A stretch of DNA of 64,000 nt from assembly GCF_002909445.1 (NCBI RefSeq), contig NZ_PPXC01000001.1:1-64000 (forward strand), in the 5' to 3' direction. Below, in pieces: positions 18,857 through 27,322 of the stretch. Each line of letters begins with the position of its first letter. Position 1 is the first letter of the stretch. The notes beneath the pieces were generated by a model, which was not told where the DNA came from, did not search any database, and saw only the letters and a program-made list of their open reading frames with translations. The DNA comes from Arthrobacter glacialis. GTDB lineage: Bacteria; Actinomycetota; Actinomycetes; Actinomycetales; Micrococcaceae. The position numbers were made by a program, and so were the translations under genes.

Positions 18857-19650
18857 GATTTTTCTCCTGTAAGACCGGCTGTTGCTTGTGAAATTGTGGG
18901 TTCCTGGGCCGCGACTGGCTGATCAGGTACTGTCTTGGCTTCCTTCAGGCCCGGTGAAAGCACTGCCCGCTGCACCAGTGCCAGCAAACCGTCAAGGGCA
19001 ATGGCCAGCGCGGCAATAACTACCGCGCCACCCAGTACCTGACCGTAATCCTGTACCGCCAAGCCGTCAATAATGTACCGCCCCAGCCCGCCAAGACTGA
19101 TGAAAGCCACCACAGCTACAGTGGATATTACCTGGAGCACGGCTGAGCGGAATCCGCCCAACATCACGGTGAGTCCGTTGGGGACCTCTACGCCAAACAA
19201 GATCTGCCGTTCTGTCATGCCCATGCTGCGGGCGGCATCAACCAGCCCCCTGTCAACGGCAGCAATGGCCGCATACGTGGCCGTCAAAATGGGTGGCACG
19301 GCCAGTAACACCAGTGCCCAGATGGCTGGCATGAGGGACAGTGATGAGGTGGCGATGAGGGCAAACAACGTCATGACGCCCAGCGTTGGCAGGGCGCGCA
19401 GCATGCCGGCCAGGGCAATGACCGAGCCACGTCCCCGGCCGGTGTGGCCCACGTAAAGTCCCAGTGGAATCGCGATGGCAAGCGACACCAGAAGCGTCAG
19501 GGCCGAGTAGCCCAAATGCTCCACGAGCCGTGTGGGTATGCCCAGCGGGCCCTGCCAATTCAGTGGATCGCTGAGCCATTCCCAGCCCTGGCTGAACGGA
19601 TCGGTGCCCGTGTACTTGGTGGCTGGCAGTGCCGCCGTCACTACGATCAT
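18853..19650 (-). CDS. Osmoprotectant ABC transporter permease (OpuCB/OpuCD-like)
   Basis: A 265-residue inner-membrane permease with the BPD_transp_1 fold. The EAA-type coupling loop is DAARSMGMTERQILFGVEVPNGLTVMLGG near residues 160-188, and about six hydrophobic helices are present. The C-terminus carries an extra hydrophilic tail after residue 235. It overlaps both neighbours by 4 bp, consistent with a tightly coupled operon. It pairs with the 228-residue permease to form the heterodimeric channel. Confidence 0.87.
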   Translation of the reverse strand: MIVVTAALPATKYTGTDPFSQGWEWLSDPLNWQGPLGIPTRLVEHLGYSALTLLVSLAIAIPLGLYVGHTGRGRGSVIALAGMLRALPTLGVMTLFALIATSSLSLMPAIWALVLLAVPPILTATYAAIAAVDRGLVDAARSMGMTERQILFGVEVPNGLTVMLGGFRSAVLQVISTVAVVAFISLGGLGRYIIDGLAVQDYGQVLGGAVVIAALAIALDGLLALVQRAVLSPGLKEAKTVPDQPVAAQEPTISQATAGLTGEKS

Positions 19651-20333
19651 GCCTCCACCGCCGCGGTGTGCAGGTCACTGGCAAGGGCCGGCATTGGTTT
19701 GGCTGTTCGCAGCCATGGGGTGAGCAGTTTTTGCACTAACACGAGCACCACGTCCATCAACAGCGCCAGGACCAAGGTGCCCACAATCCCCACCACGATT
19801 TCGGTGGGGAAATTTCTTTGCAGGCCGTCGGTGAAGAAGAAGCCCAAACTGGGAATCCCCAACAGGGACCCCACTGTGACCAGTGAAATATTGCTGACTG
19901 AAATGACACGCAGCCCGGCAAAAAGGACCGGGATGGACAGTGGCAGGTCAACGCCCAGGAACCGTTGCAACGGTTTGTATCCCATGGCCGTGGCCGCCTG
20001 GCGGATGGTGTCGTCCACGGAATTGAGGGCATCCAAGGTGGATCTGACCAGCAACGCAACAGCGTAGATGGTCAACGCCACAATGATGTTGGAAAAGTCC
20101 AGGATCTTGGTGCCCAGGATGCTCGGCAGAATCACAAACAAGGCCAACGACGGGATGGTGTACAGCAGGGAGCCCAGTGACAAAATGATGCCACCGGCCA
20201 CTTTGTTCAGCCGGGCAAGCTGGGCCAGGGGGATGGCGATCAAGACGCTGAGCACCAGCGGCACCACGGCCTGGATCAGGTGGTAGCCCGTGAGGTTGAG
20301 CACTTGCTCCAAGTTGGCCAGAAACCACTGCAT
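19647..20333 (-). CDS. Osmoprotectant ABC transporter permease (second subunit)
   Basis: A 228-residue permease, paralogous to the following gene. Helices such as AVVPLVLSVLIAIPLAQLARL and the coupling loop QAATAMGYKPLQRFLGVDLPLSIPVLFAGLR show the OpuCB/ProW type. It begins immediately at the ATPase stop codon (1-bp overlap) and overlaps the next permease by 4 bp. Having two permeases of different lengths with one ATPase is the standard OpuC layout. Confidence 0.87.
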   Translation of the reverse strand: MQWFLANLEQVLNLTGYHLIQAVVPLVLSVLIAIPLAQLARLNKVAGGIILSLGSLLYTIPSLALFVILPSILGTKILDFSNIIVALTIYAVALLVRSTLDALNSVDDTIRQAATAMGYKPLQRFLGVDLPLSIPVLFAGLRVISVSNISLVTVGSLLGIPSLGFFFTDGLQRNFPTEIVVGIVGTLVLALLMDVVLVLVQKLLTPWLRTAKPMPALASDLHTAAVEA

Positions 20334-21547
20334 CAGTACCGGCTTTCCCGCGCGGCATCAATCGCGGCTAAAACCTGCGCAGCCTTGACTACACCCGTCA
20401 CCTTGCCCTCGGCATCCACGGCAACACCCCATCCGGAGGGGGAGGAGAGTGCCGCGTCCAAGGCGTTGCGCAAGGGGTCGCCGTCACGGAACAGCGAGCC
20501 GCCCGGGATCAGCTCGAGCGGTGTTGATGCTGCGTGCGAACCACGGAGCAGCCAGCCTTGCGGACGGTTGTGGGCGTCCACAGCCAGAACCCACTCGGAG
20601 CCAGCGGTGGCAGCCGGGGTGGCGCCAGCTTCGGCGTCGTCCGGGTTGGCAGCCGTGTTCGGCAGGGTCGCGCCCCACAGGACAGTGGGAACGGGGTGGA
20701 TGGGCAAGGAATCACCGGGGCTGAACGACAAGCGCCGGAAACCGCGGTCACGGCCCACAAAGCCGGCCACAAAGTCATCAATGGGGGCCCGGAGAATTTC
20801 CTCCGGAGGCGCGTATTGGGCCACACGGCCACCACTGGCAAAGACTGCCAGTGTGTCGCCCAGGACGGTGGCCTCGTCGATGTCATGGGTGACGAAGATA
20901 ATGGTTTTGGCCAGTTCCCGCTGCAGCCGCAACAGCTCCTGCTGCAGTTCAGCCCGGACCACCGGATCCACAGCTGAAAAGGGTTCGTCCATGAGCAAGA
21001 CTGGCGGATCGGCGGCCAGCGCCCGGGCCACGCCTACACGCTGTTGCTGCCCGCCGGAGAGCTGGTTGGGGTAGCGCCTTGCCATGGACGCTGACAAGCC
21101 CACTGTTTCCAGAAGTTCCAAGGAACGTTTCCTGGCCTGGGCGCGCGGGACCTTGTTGAGCCGGAGCACTGTGGAGACGTTGTCCAGGACTGTGCGGTGC
21201 GGCAACAACCCTGCCTGCTGCATCACATAGCCCATGGAGCGGCGCAGTTCGGGGGCTGGGATGGAACTCACATCGCGCCCGCCAACAGTAATGATGCCGG
21301 ACGTGGGCTCCACCATGCGGTTGATCATGCGCAGAGACGTGGTCTTGCCGCAACCTGACGGCCCAACAAAGACGGTAATCTTGCCGGTTTCAATGCTGAG
21401 GTTGAGATTGTCAACTGCTGGATGGCCTGTTTGGTAGACCTTGCTGACGCCCCGAAATTCAACCATGGCGCGGCCGTTCAGCCCGGCGGATTTCTGCGCG
21501 GACGTGCTGCTGGCCTGTGCTGCGACGGTGGATTCTTGGGCCGTCAT
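20333..21547 (-). CDS. Osmoprotectant ABC transporter ATP-binding protein (OpuCA/ProV-like)
   Basis: A 404-residue ATPase that opens the operon. Walker A GPSGCGKTT is at residues 62-70, the signature NQLSGGQQQRVGVARALA and Walker B VLLMDEPFSAVDP follow, and the H-loop THDIDEA is intact. The C-terminal ~130 residues include CBS-like sequence (SPSGWGVAVDAEGKVTGVVKAAQV), which in OpuCA proteins senses ionic strength or c-di-AMP. AGGA stands 6 bases before the ATG. A poorly conserved 27-residue N-terminal leader precedes VEFRGVSKVY, so a start at the later ATG is possible. Confidence 0.88.
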   Translation of the reverse strand: MTAQESTVAAQASSTSAQKSAGLNGRAMVEFRGVSKVYQTGHPAVDNLNLSIETGKITVFVGPSGCGKTTSLRMINRMVEPTSGIITVGGRDVSSIPAPELRRSMGYVMQQAGLLPHRTVLDNVSTVLRLNKVPRAQARKRSLELLETVGLSASMARRYPNQLSGGQQQRVGVARALAADPPVLLMDEPFSAVDPVVRAELQQELLRLQRELAKTIIFVTHDIDEATVLGDTLAVFASGGRVAQYAPPEEILRAPIDDFVAGFVGRDRGFRRLSFSPGDSLPIHPVPTVLWGATLPNTAANPDDAEAGATPAATAGSEWVLAVDAHNRPQGWLLRGSHAASTPLELIPGGSLFRDGDPLRNALDAALSSPSGWGVAVDAEGKVTGVVKAAQVLAAIDAARESRY

Positions 21548-21672
21548 GGGTTGGTCCTGACTGTGGGCGGCGTTCTTGTGGATCGTTCACCTGGTGCCTG
21601 TTGATCATAGGCAGGCTGCATTTGCTGCGTAAAGTGCCTCGGAGGGTGAGTCGGGTGTCTTAGGCTGACTCC

Positions 21673-22686
21673 ATGGACACAAACTCCGATGCACAGACTG
21701 ACTTTGGCACCCAGGGCATCTACGTCACTGGTGACGAATACACCCGGGACACCAACTATATTGAGTCCCGCATCACCGGCGACGCTGCCGACGGCTACCC
21801 CGTGGAAGCCGGCCGGTACCGCCTGGTGGTGGCACGGGCCTGCCCGTGGGCGCACCGGTCAACCATTGTTCGCCGCCTGCTGGGCCTCGAAGACGCCATT
21901 TCCATTGGCGTGTGCGGCCCCACGCATGATGTGCGCTCCTGGACCTTTGACCTGGATGAGGGCGGCGTGGACCCTGTGCTGGGGATTGCGCGCCTGCAGG
22001 ACGCCTACTTCAAGCGCACCCCCAACTACCCGCGAGGCATCACCGTCCCGGCCATGGTTGACGTGCCCAGCGGCGCCGTGGTGACAAACAATTTCCCGCA
22101 AATTACCCTTGACTTTTCCACCGAGTGGACCGAATTTCATCGCGAGGGAGCACCGGACCTCTACCCCGAGGCGCTGCGCGAGGAAATGGCAATTGTGAAC
22201 AAGCGCGTATTCACAGAGGTCAACAACGGTGTTTACCGGTGTGGATTTGCCGGCAGCCAGGAATCCTACGACGCGGCGTACGAGCGCTTGTTTACAGCCC
22301 TTGACTGGCTGGACGAGCGGCTGGCCACCCAGCGCTTCCTCATGGGTGACACCATCACCGAGGCCGACGTCCGGCTCTTCACCACGCTGGTGCGTTTCGA
22401 CGCCGTCTACCACGGGCACTTCAAATGCAACCGCAACAAGCTCAGCGAGATGCCGGTCCTATGGGCCTACGCGCGCGACCTCTTTCAGACTCCCGGCTTT
22501 GGTGACACCGTGAACTTTGAGCAAATCAAGGAACATTATTACGTGGTGCATGAGGACCTGAACCCCACCCGGATCATCCCGACGGGCCCGGACACCTCGG
22601 GATGGTCGACGGCGCACGGCCGGGAGTCACTAGGTGGCCGCCCGTTTGGAAGCGGAACGGCCCCCACCCGTCCAGCGGACGACTGA
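21673..22686 (+). CDS. Xi-class glutathione S-transferase-like reductase (glutathionyl-hydroquinone reductase family)
   Basis: A 337-residue ECM4/YqjG-type protein. The thioredoxin-like domain has the diagnostic ARACPWAHRSTIVRRLLGLE with catalytic Cys57 in a CPWA motif. The helical C-terminal domain has FLMGDTITEADVRLFTTLVRFD followed by the conserved FKCNRN. The family reduces S-thiol-hydroquinones. Actinobacteria of this type make mycothiol instead of glutathione, so the physiological thiol is probably mycothiol (inference). It is a single gene, divergent from the OpuC operon. Confidence 0.88.
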   Translation: MDTNSDAQTDFGTQGIYVTGDEYTRDTNYIESRITGDAADGYPVEAGRYRLVVARACPWAHRSTIVRRLLGLEDAISIGVCGPTHDVRSWTFDLDEGGVDPVLGIARLQDAYFKRTPNYPRGITVPAMVDVPSGAVVTNNFPQITLDFSTEWTEFHREGAPDLYPEALREEMAIVNKRVFTEVNNGVYRCGFAGSQESYDAAYERLFTALDWLDERLATQRFLMGDTITEADVRLFTTLVRFDAVYHGHFKCNRNKLSEMPVLWAYARDLFQTPGFGDTVNFEQIKEHYYVVHEDLNPTRIIPTGPDTSGWSTAHGRESLGGRPFGSGTAPTRPADD

Positions 22687-22722
22687 GGACCGTTGGCCGG
22701 CTGGGCCCCTCGAGATCAGTGA

Positions 22723-23358
22723 TTAGCCAACGATCTTCAGCCCGGTGTTCCAGTTGAATGTCTCGAAGGCGGGGTTGGCCTGAAGGGTCATGACCAGGAA
22801 CTGGAAGCCTTCCAGCTCACGTGAACGCTTCAGGGTGCCAACCACGATGGGGCGCATTCCGCCGTCGGCCACGAGGGAGGCCACGGCAGCTGTTGCCTCT
22901 TCGTTGTCGCCGGCGATGAAGCCGTCCAGAATCTGGCCTTCCGTTTCACCTGCAACCAAGGCGCCAGCAAACGTGGTGTTGAAGGCCTTGACCACGTTCC
23001 CGGGGGTCAGCGCCGCGATTTCCTCGGCAGCGGAGGTGCCGGGAGCAACAACAAGGGAATCGAAGGTCTCGAAGTTCACGGGGTTGGTGATGTCAACAAC
23101 CGTCTTGCCGGCGAGGGCGTCACCGTAGGAGGAAACAATCTCCTTGGCGGCGTCAAACGGGACTGCCAGAACAACGATGTCGCCGGCCGGAGCCTGGCCC
23201 ACGGTGCCGGAAGTGACGTTGGTGCCCAATTCGGCGGCCACTGCGGCGGCCTTTTCCGAGTCGCGGTTGAGAAGTTCTACGTTGCGTCCAGCAGCGAGGG
23301 CCCGGGTGGCAATGCCGCGTGCCATGTTTCCGGTACCGATGATGGTGATGGCGTTCAT
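22723..23358 (-). CDS. NADP oxidoreductase, coenzyme F420-dependent family (NAD(P)-binding)
   Basis: A 211-residue Rossmann protein starting AITIIGTGNMARGIATRALAAG with the GxGxxA/G dinucleotide loop, then LLNRDSEKAAAVAAELG, where an Arg after the second strand favours NADPH. VDITNPVNFETFDSLVVAPGTSAAEEIA and VVKAFNTTFAG are the F420-dependent NADP reductase family blocks. Many bacterial members do not use F420, so the electron acceptor is uncertain. It is divergent from a MarR gene; the two-site operator between them suggests MarR control. Confidence 0.85.
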   Translation of the reverse strand: MNAITIIGTGNMARGIATRALAAGRNVELLNRDSEKAAAVAAELGTNVTSGTVGQAPAGDIVVLAVPFDAAKEIVSSYGDALAGKTVVDITNPVNFETFDSLVVAPGTSAAEEIAALTPGNVVKAFNTTFAGALVAGETEGQILDGFIAGDNEEATAAVASLVADGGMRPIVVGTLKRSRELEGFQFLVMTLQANPAFETFNWNTGLKIVG

Positions 23359-23394
23359 GATGGTCCTTGCTTTCTCAGAGAACTGCTGGAAGTC

Positions 23395-23451
23395 TTTTAC
23401 TTGAAGCTACAACTAAATCGTAACTCTACTTAGTTGAAGTGTCAAGTAAAA
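23395..23451. promoter_or_regulatory. Double MarR-type operator in divergent promoter region
   Basis: Two 20-bp imperfect palindromes lie between the divergent genes: 23397-23416 (TTACTTGA-N4-ACAACTAA) and 23430-23449 (TTAGTTGA-N4-TCAAGTAA). They are arranged head to head, so the whole 57-bp region is itself an inverted repeat with 10-bp and 7-bp matching blocks in each arm. Centre spacing is 33 bp, about three helical turns. The shape and location fit autoregulation by the adjacent MarR protein plus control of the reductase gene. Binding is inferred. Confidence 0.7.
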
Positions 23452-23497
23452 ATTTTGGAGGGCCCGCCAGTTGTCGGAATTATGAAAAGATGGCGCC

Positions 23498-23989
23498 ATG
23501 ACTGAGCTGGAACCGCGCTGGTTGAGCGCCGAAGAACGAGTTGCATGGTTGGCGCTGCTATCCACCACCACACTGCTGCCCGGGGTGCTCGAATCTCCGC
23601 TCCAGCAGGCGGCCAAATTATCCCTCTTTGAGTACAACGTCCTGGCCATGCTCTCCGAAGAGGCAGGGGCAACTCTGCCCATGAGTGAACTTGCCGCGCG
23701 GACCAGCGCCTCCTTGTCACGACTTTCGCACGTAGTCAAGAAGCTGCAGGGGCGCGGGTATGTGGAGCGATCCGTCCATGTGGACGATGCTCGCGTCACC
23801 GAGGTGGCCATTACCGACGTGGGCCTTGATCTCATTCGTGAGCTCGCCCCCATGCATGTGGAATCCGTGCGAACCATGGTCTTTGACCAGTTGGATGCGA
23901 AGGACGTGGCCGATTTGGCCCGCATTGGCGCCAAGCTGGTGCGTGGCCTGGATGAATCGCACTGGACGCTGCGCACGCCGGCACCCTAG
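23498..23989 (+). CDS. MarR family transcriptional regulator
   Basis: A 163-residue winged-helix regulator. The recognition region ELAARTSASLSRLSHVVKKLQGRGYVERS (about residues 70-98) and the wing DARVTEVAITDVGLDLI are characteristic. Flanking N- and C-terminal helices form the dimer interface. It is divergent from the F420-NADP-type reductase, and the 140-bp gap holds two matched palindromes, so it most likely represses both transcripts and is released by a small ligand. No redox cysteines are visible, so an oxidant-sensing role is not supported. Confidence 0.9.
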   Translation: MTELEPRWLSAEERVAWLALLSTTTLLPGVLESPLQQAAKLSLFEYNVLAMLSEEAGATLPMSELAARTSASLSRLSHVVKKLQGRGYVERSVHVDDARVTEVAITDVGLDLIRELAPMHVESVRTMVFDQLDAKDVADLARIGAKLVRGLDESHWTLRTPAP

Positions 23990-24059
23990 TCAAATGTGAG
24001 ATTGCCCACCACACTAATAGGGCAGCAAAATGTTCCCTAATGGATTTTAATGCCGTAAT

Positions 24060-24078
24060 GTAGCTAAGGCTTGCCTAA
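24060..24078 (+). promoter_or_regulatory. Iron box for a DtxR/IdeR-type repressor
   Basis: GTAGCTAAGGCTTGCCTAA matches the DtxR/IdeR consensus TTAGGTTAGGCTAACCTAA at 14 of 19 positions, including the AGGCT core and the CCTAA right arm. It lies about 40 bp before the ATG of the siderophore-binding lipoprotein, overlapping the expected promoter. This predicts repression of the whole uptake operon when Fe2+ is plentiful. Confidence 0.8.
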
Positions 24079-24119
24079 GAGTGGCAAGTCTTGAGTTGGG
24101 CTCACCGTTAGGAAATGCA

Positions 24120-25175
24120 ATGGAATTTTCGCGTCGTCAGGGTTTGAAGCTGGGCCTCTTTGCCTCAGTGGCTGCATTGGGTGTGGGTCTAGCCGGCTGC
24201 TCAACGGGTGCTGCCAATGACTCTGGTTCGCAAAATTCGCAGGCCTCAGCTGACACCTTCCCCGTGACGGTCAAGCATATTTACGGTGAGACAGTCATCA
24301 AGGCTGCCCCGGTTCGCGTAGCCACGATTTCCTGGGTTAATGACGACGTTGCCATTGCGCTCGGCGTGATCCCTGTTGGTATGCCCAAGAACGATTGGGG
24401 CGGCAACGAGCAAGGCTCCACTCCGTGGAAGGACGCTGCCTTGGAAAAGGCCGGCGCGGCCATCGGCACGGAGAAGGCCCCCGTGCAGTATTCGGAAACT
24501 GATGGCATCAACTTCACCGAGATCGCCAAGACCACCCCGGACATCATCCTTGCCGCCTACTCGGGCCTGAAGCAGGAAGATTACGAGAAGCTCAGCAAGA
24601 TCGCACCCGTCATCGCCTTCCCGGAGACCGCGTACGGCACGTCCTGGCAGGATTCCACCACCATGATCGGTGCTGCGCTGGGTAAGTCCGCAGCCGCCAA
24701 GGAACTCATCGCCGCCACGGAGAAGACCATCGCGGAGCAGGCGGCAAAGTACCCGCAGATCGAGGGTAAGACCTTCATCTACGGCAACCTGGACCCCGGT
24801 GCCGCCGAAGCCGTCAGCGTCTTCACCTCCGGCGACAACCGGCCCAAGTTCCTGAGCAGCATAGGCATGGTGCTGGCGCCGGTGGTGGTTGAGGCGGAAA
24901 AGAGTGCTGAAGGCTTCTACCTCCCTTGGTCTGCTGAGAAGGCTAATGATCTCGATTCGCAGGTGTTTGTCAGCTGGGTGGCTGATGAGAAGGCAAAGGA
25001 CGCGATCGTGAAGGATCCCCTGCTGGGCCAGATCCCCGCCGTCAAAAAGGGTGCTTTTGTGACTGACTCTGACAACACGCTCACACTGTCCATCTCCGCC
25101 TCGTCGCCGCTGAGCCTGCCGTGGACGCTGGACAAGTTCCTGCCCCTGCTCGGCGCTGCCGCGGACAAGGTCTAA
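24120..25175 (+). CDS. Iron-siderophore ABC transporter substrate-binding lipoprotein
   Basis: A 351-residue FecB/FhuD-type binding protein. I set the start at ATG 24120, not the in-frame GTG at 24081, because it follows a TTAGGAAA ribosome site and gives a clean signal: SRRQGLKLG (twin Arg at 5-6), hydrophobic core, and lipobox LAGC with Cys27. The mature part has VRVATISWVNDDVAIALGVIPVGM, then the Peripla_BP_2 central helix region and TPDIILAAYSGL. It heads the iron-uptake operon just downstream of an IdeR box. Confidence 0.9.
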   Translation: MEFSRRQGLKLGLFASVAALGVGLAGCSTGAANDSGSQNSQASADTFPVTVKHIYGETVIKAAPVRVATISWVNDDVAIALGVIPVGMPKNDWGGNEQGSTPWKDAALEKAGAAIGTEKAPVQYSETDGINFTEIAKTTPDIILAAYSGLKQEDYEKLSKIAPVIAFPETAYGTSWQDSTTMIGAALGKSAAAKELIAATEKTIAEQAAKYPQIEGKTFIYGNLDPGAAEAVSVFTSGDNRPKFLSSIGMVLAPVVVEAEKSAEGFYLPWSAEKANDLDSQVFVSWVADEKAKDAIVKDPLLGQIPAVKKGAFVTDSDNTLTLSISASSPLSLPWTLDKFLPLLGAAADKV

Positions 25176-25186
25176 GGAAACAGCCT

Positions 25187-26284
25187 GTGAGAAGTACGTC
25201 AGCTGTCGCGAGAGAAAGTTCGACGCCGGTCCTCGCCGTCGTTCCTTCCCTCGCGGCTGCTGGTGTGCGAGGCGGGAATATTAGGCTCAGTAATCGCCGC
25301 CGCCTCCTGTGGTTGACGGTCCTGCTCGCCGCCCTGATTCTGGTTTCCTTGCTGTCTCTGGCGGTGGGTGCGCGCAGCATTAACCTGCCCACGGTGGCTG
25401 ATGCGTTGCTGAATTTTGACCCCAGCAATGGAGATCATGCCGTGGTCCGGTCCCGCATAGTGCGTACAGTCGCCGGACTTCTGGTTGGGTTGTCACTGGG
25501 CTTGGCTGGCACCTCGATGCAAGGTGTGGCACGCAACCCTCTCGCTGATCCGGGCATTCTGGGTGTGAACGCTGGCGCCTCACTGGCCGTAGTGGCTGGG
25601 ATTTTCCTTTTTGGGGCAACGAGCGTCTCCAACTACCTGTGGTTCGCTTTCCTGGGCAGCGCCATTGCCGCCGTCGTGGTTTATGCTGTGGCCAGTCTGG
25701 GGCGCAGCGGTGCCACACCCGTCAAGCTCGCCTTGGCCGGTGCAGCGATGGCCGCTGGCATGGGTTCGCTGATGAGCGCCATGCTGGTCAGTAGCCAGGA
25801 TTCTTTGGAGTTGTTTCGCCGTTGGCAGGTGGGGGCGCTGGCCGGCAAGTCGTGGGACGCCATCGTGGCAGTGCTGCCATTTGTGGTGGTTGGTGCCCTC
25901 GTACTGTTGGGCACCGGGAAGCTCCTGAACACCCTTGCCCTGGGTGACGACATGGCCCGCGGCCTGGGCCAGCGCCCCGGGATGGGCCGCGCAATCTCTG
26001 CCCTCGGCATTGTCCTATTGTGTGGCTCCGCCACGGCGCTGGCCGGACCCATAGCCTTTATCGGTCTGGTGGTCCCGCACCTGTTGCGCGGGCTCGTGGG
26101 GCCAGACTACCGCTGGCTGCTGCCACTGTCATTGATTGCCGCACCGGCCATCCTGTTGTTGGCAGACGTCATTGGCCGCGTCATTTTGCTTCCCGGTGAA
26201 GTCCCCGCCGGCATCCTGGCCGCCATGCTCGGAGCCCCGGTGTTCATTGCCGTGGTGCGACGCGGAAAGCAGGCGGAACTATGA
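25187..26284 (+). CDS. Iron-siderophore ABC transporter permease (FecCD family)
   Basis: A 365-residue FecCD permease with about ten transmembrane helices. The start chosen is GTG 25187, 11 bp after the previous stop and preceded by AAGGAAA; the frame extends further upstream only inside the binding-protein gene. Family landmarks are GTSMQGVARNPLADPGILGVNAGASLAV and the cytoplasmic coupling segment AGPIAFIGLVVPHLLRGLVGPDYR. The N-terminus has a roughly 35-residue hydrophilic leader before the first helix. It forms the channel with the next gene, which it overlaps by 4 bp. Confidence 0.9.
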   Translation: MRSTSAVARESSTPVLAVVPSLAAAGVRGGNIRLSNRRRLLWLTVLLAALILVSLLSLAVGARSINLPTVADALLNFDPSNGDHAVVRSRIVRTVAGLLVGLSLGLAGTSMQGVARNPLADPGILGVNAGASLAVVAGIFLFGATSVSNYLWFAFLGSAIAAVVVYAVASLGRSGATPVKLALAGAAMAAGMGSLMSAMLVSSQDSLELFRRWQVGALAGKSWDAIVAVLPFVVVGALVLLGTGKLLNTLALGDDMARGLGQRPGMGRAISALGIVLLCGSATALAGPIAFIGLVVPHLLRGLVGPDYRWLLPLSLIAAPAILLLADVIGRVILLPGEVPAGILAAMLGAPVFIAVVRRGKQAEL

Positions 26285-27321
26285 GCGTCCTCCAACAACA
26301 AACCACGGGTGCCTGGGTGCGCCAACAGCGCAAAGCCCCGCGCCGGCGCAAAACAATCCTCACGGCATCCTTGAGCCTGCTGGTCTTCGCCCTGCTGGCC
26401 GTGAACATTGTGTTGGGCAGCTACACGGTCACCATCCCCGATTTCTTGGCCATGCTGGGTGGAAAAACCATACCCGGCGCAAGCTTCATCGTCATGGAGA
26501 ACAAATTCCCGCAGGCAGTCCTTGGCTTGCTGGTTGGCGCCTCCTTTGGTGTGGCCGGCGCAATTTTCCAGTCCATGCTGCGCAATCCGCTGGCCAGCCC
26601 GGACATCATCGGCATCAGCTACGGTGCCAGCGCCACAGCTGTGGCCGCCGTCGTCATCTTTGGTGTGCGCGGGGCAGGTGTTTCGGTGGCGGCCATCGTC
26701 GGGGCCCTGGCTGTGGCCATGCTCATTACGGCCTTGGCGCGCGGGCGTGGCGGATCCGGGTTGATTCTCATTGGCATTGGTGCGGCGGCTTTCATGCAGT
26801 CGGCCGTCACGTTCCTGCTGTCCCGGGCGGACATCAACAATGCCCAGGAAATCATGGTGTGGCTGACAGGGTCGCTGAACTCGGCCACCTGGGAACGGGT
26901 CGCCATCTTGGCCGTGGCGCTGCTGCTGGTGCTGCCGTTCGCCGCCGCGGGCTCGCGTGAGTTGCACGGCCTGGCCTTGGGCGATGACACGGCGTCAGGT
27001 CTTGGCTTCAACGTCCCGCGCGCCCGCCTGCTACTCACCATTGTGGGAGTGCTGCTGGCCGCCTTCCCCACGGCTGCCGCCGGGCCCATAGCATTCGTGG
27101 CATTCCTGTCCGGCCCCATCGCCAAACGACTCAACGGGGGAGCGGCCAGTATGCCCCTGTCCGCTTTGGTGGGTGCTGCCATTGTCTTGGCCGCAAATTT
27201 TGTGGGTGTTAACGCCATCCCGGGTGTCTCCCTGCCCGTGGGAGTGGTTACCGGAGCTTTGGGTGCGCCCTTCCTGCTGTGGCTGCTCATCTCATCCAAC
27301 CGTGCCAACCAAGGAGGCTGA
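26281..27321 (+). CDS. Iron-siderophore ABC transporter permease (second FecCD subunit)
   Basis: A 346-residue FecCD permease, paralogous to its upstream partner. GAIFQSMLRNPLASPDIIGISYGASATAV and AGPIAFVAFLSGPIAKRLNG are the equivalent family motifs. A basic N-terminus (RQQRKAPRRRKT) precedes the first helix. Its ATG overlaps the preceding stop (ATGA). A heterodimer of two different FecCD permeases is typical for actinobacterial siderophore importers. Confidence 0.9.
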   Translation: MSVLQQQTTGAWVRQQRKAPRRRKTILTASLSLLVFALLAVNIVLGSYTVTIPDFLAMLGGKTIPGASFIVMENKFPQAVLGLLVGASFGVAGAIFQSMLRNPLASPDIIGISYGASATAVAAVVIFGVRGAGVSVAAIVGALAVAMLITALARGRGGSGLILIGIGAAAFMQSAVTFLLSRADINNAQEIMVWLTGSLNSATWERVAILAVALLLVLPFAAAGSRELHGLALGDDTASGLGFNVPRARLLLTIVGVLLAAFPTAAAGPIAFVAFLSGPIAKRLNGGAASMPLSALVGAAIVLAANFVGVNAIPGVSLPVGVVTGALGAPFLLWLLISSNRANQGG

Positions 27322-27322
27322 G

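Noticed and set aside
24081-24119. Upstream GTG start for the siderophore-binding lipoprotein
   Set aside because: It would add 13 residues before the signal peptide, lies only 3 bases after the iron box, and lacks a ribosome site, whereas ATG 24120 has one.
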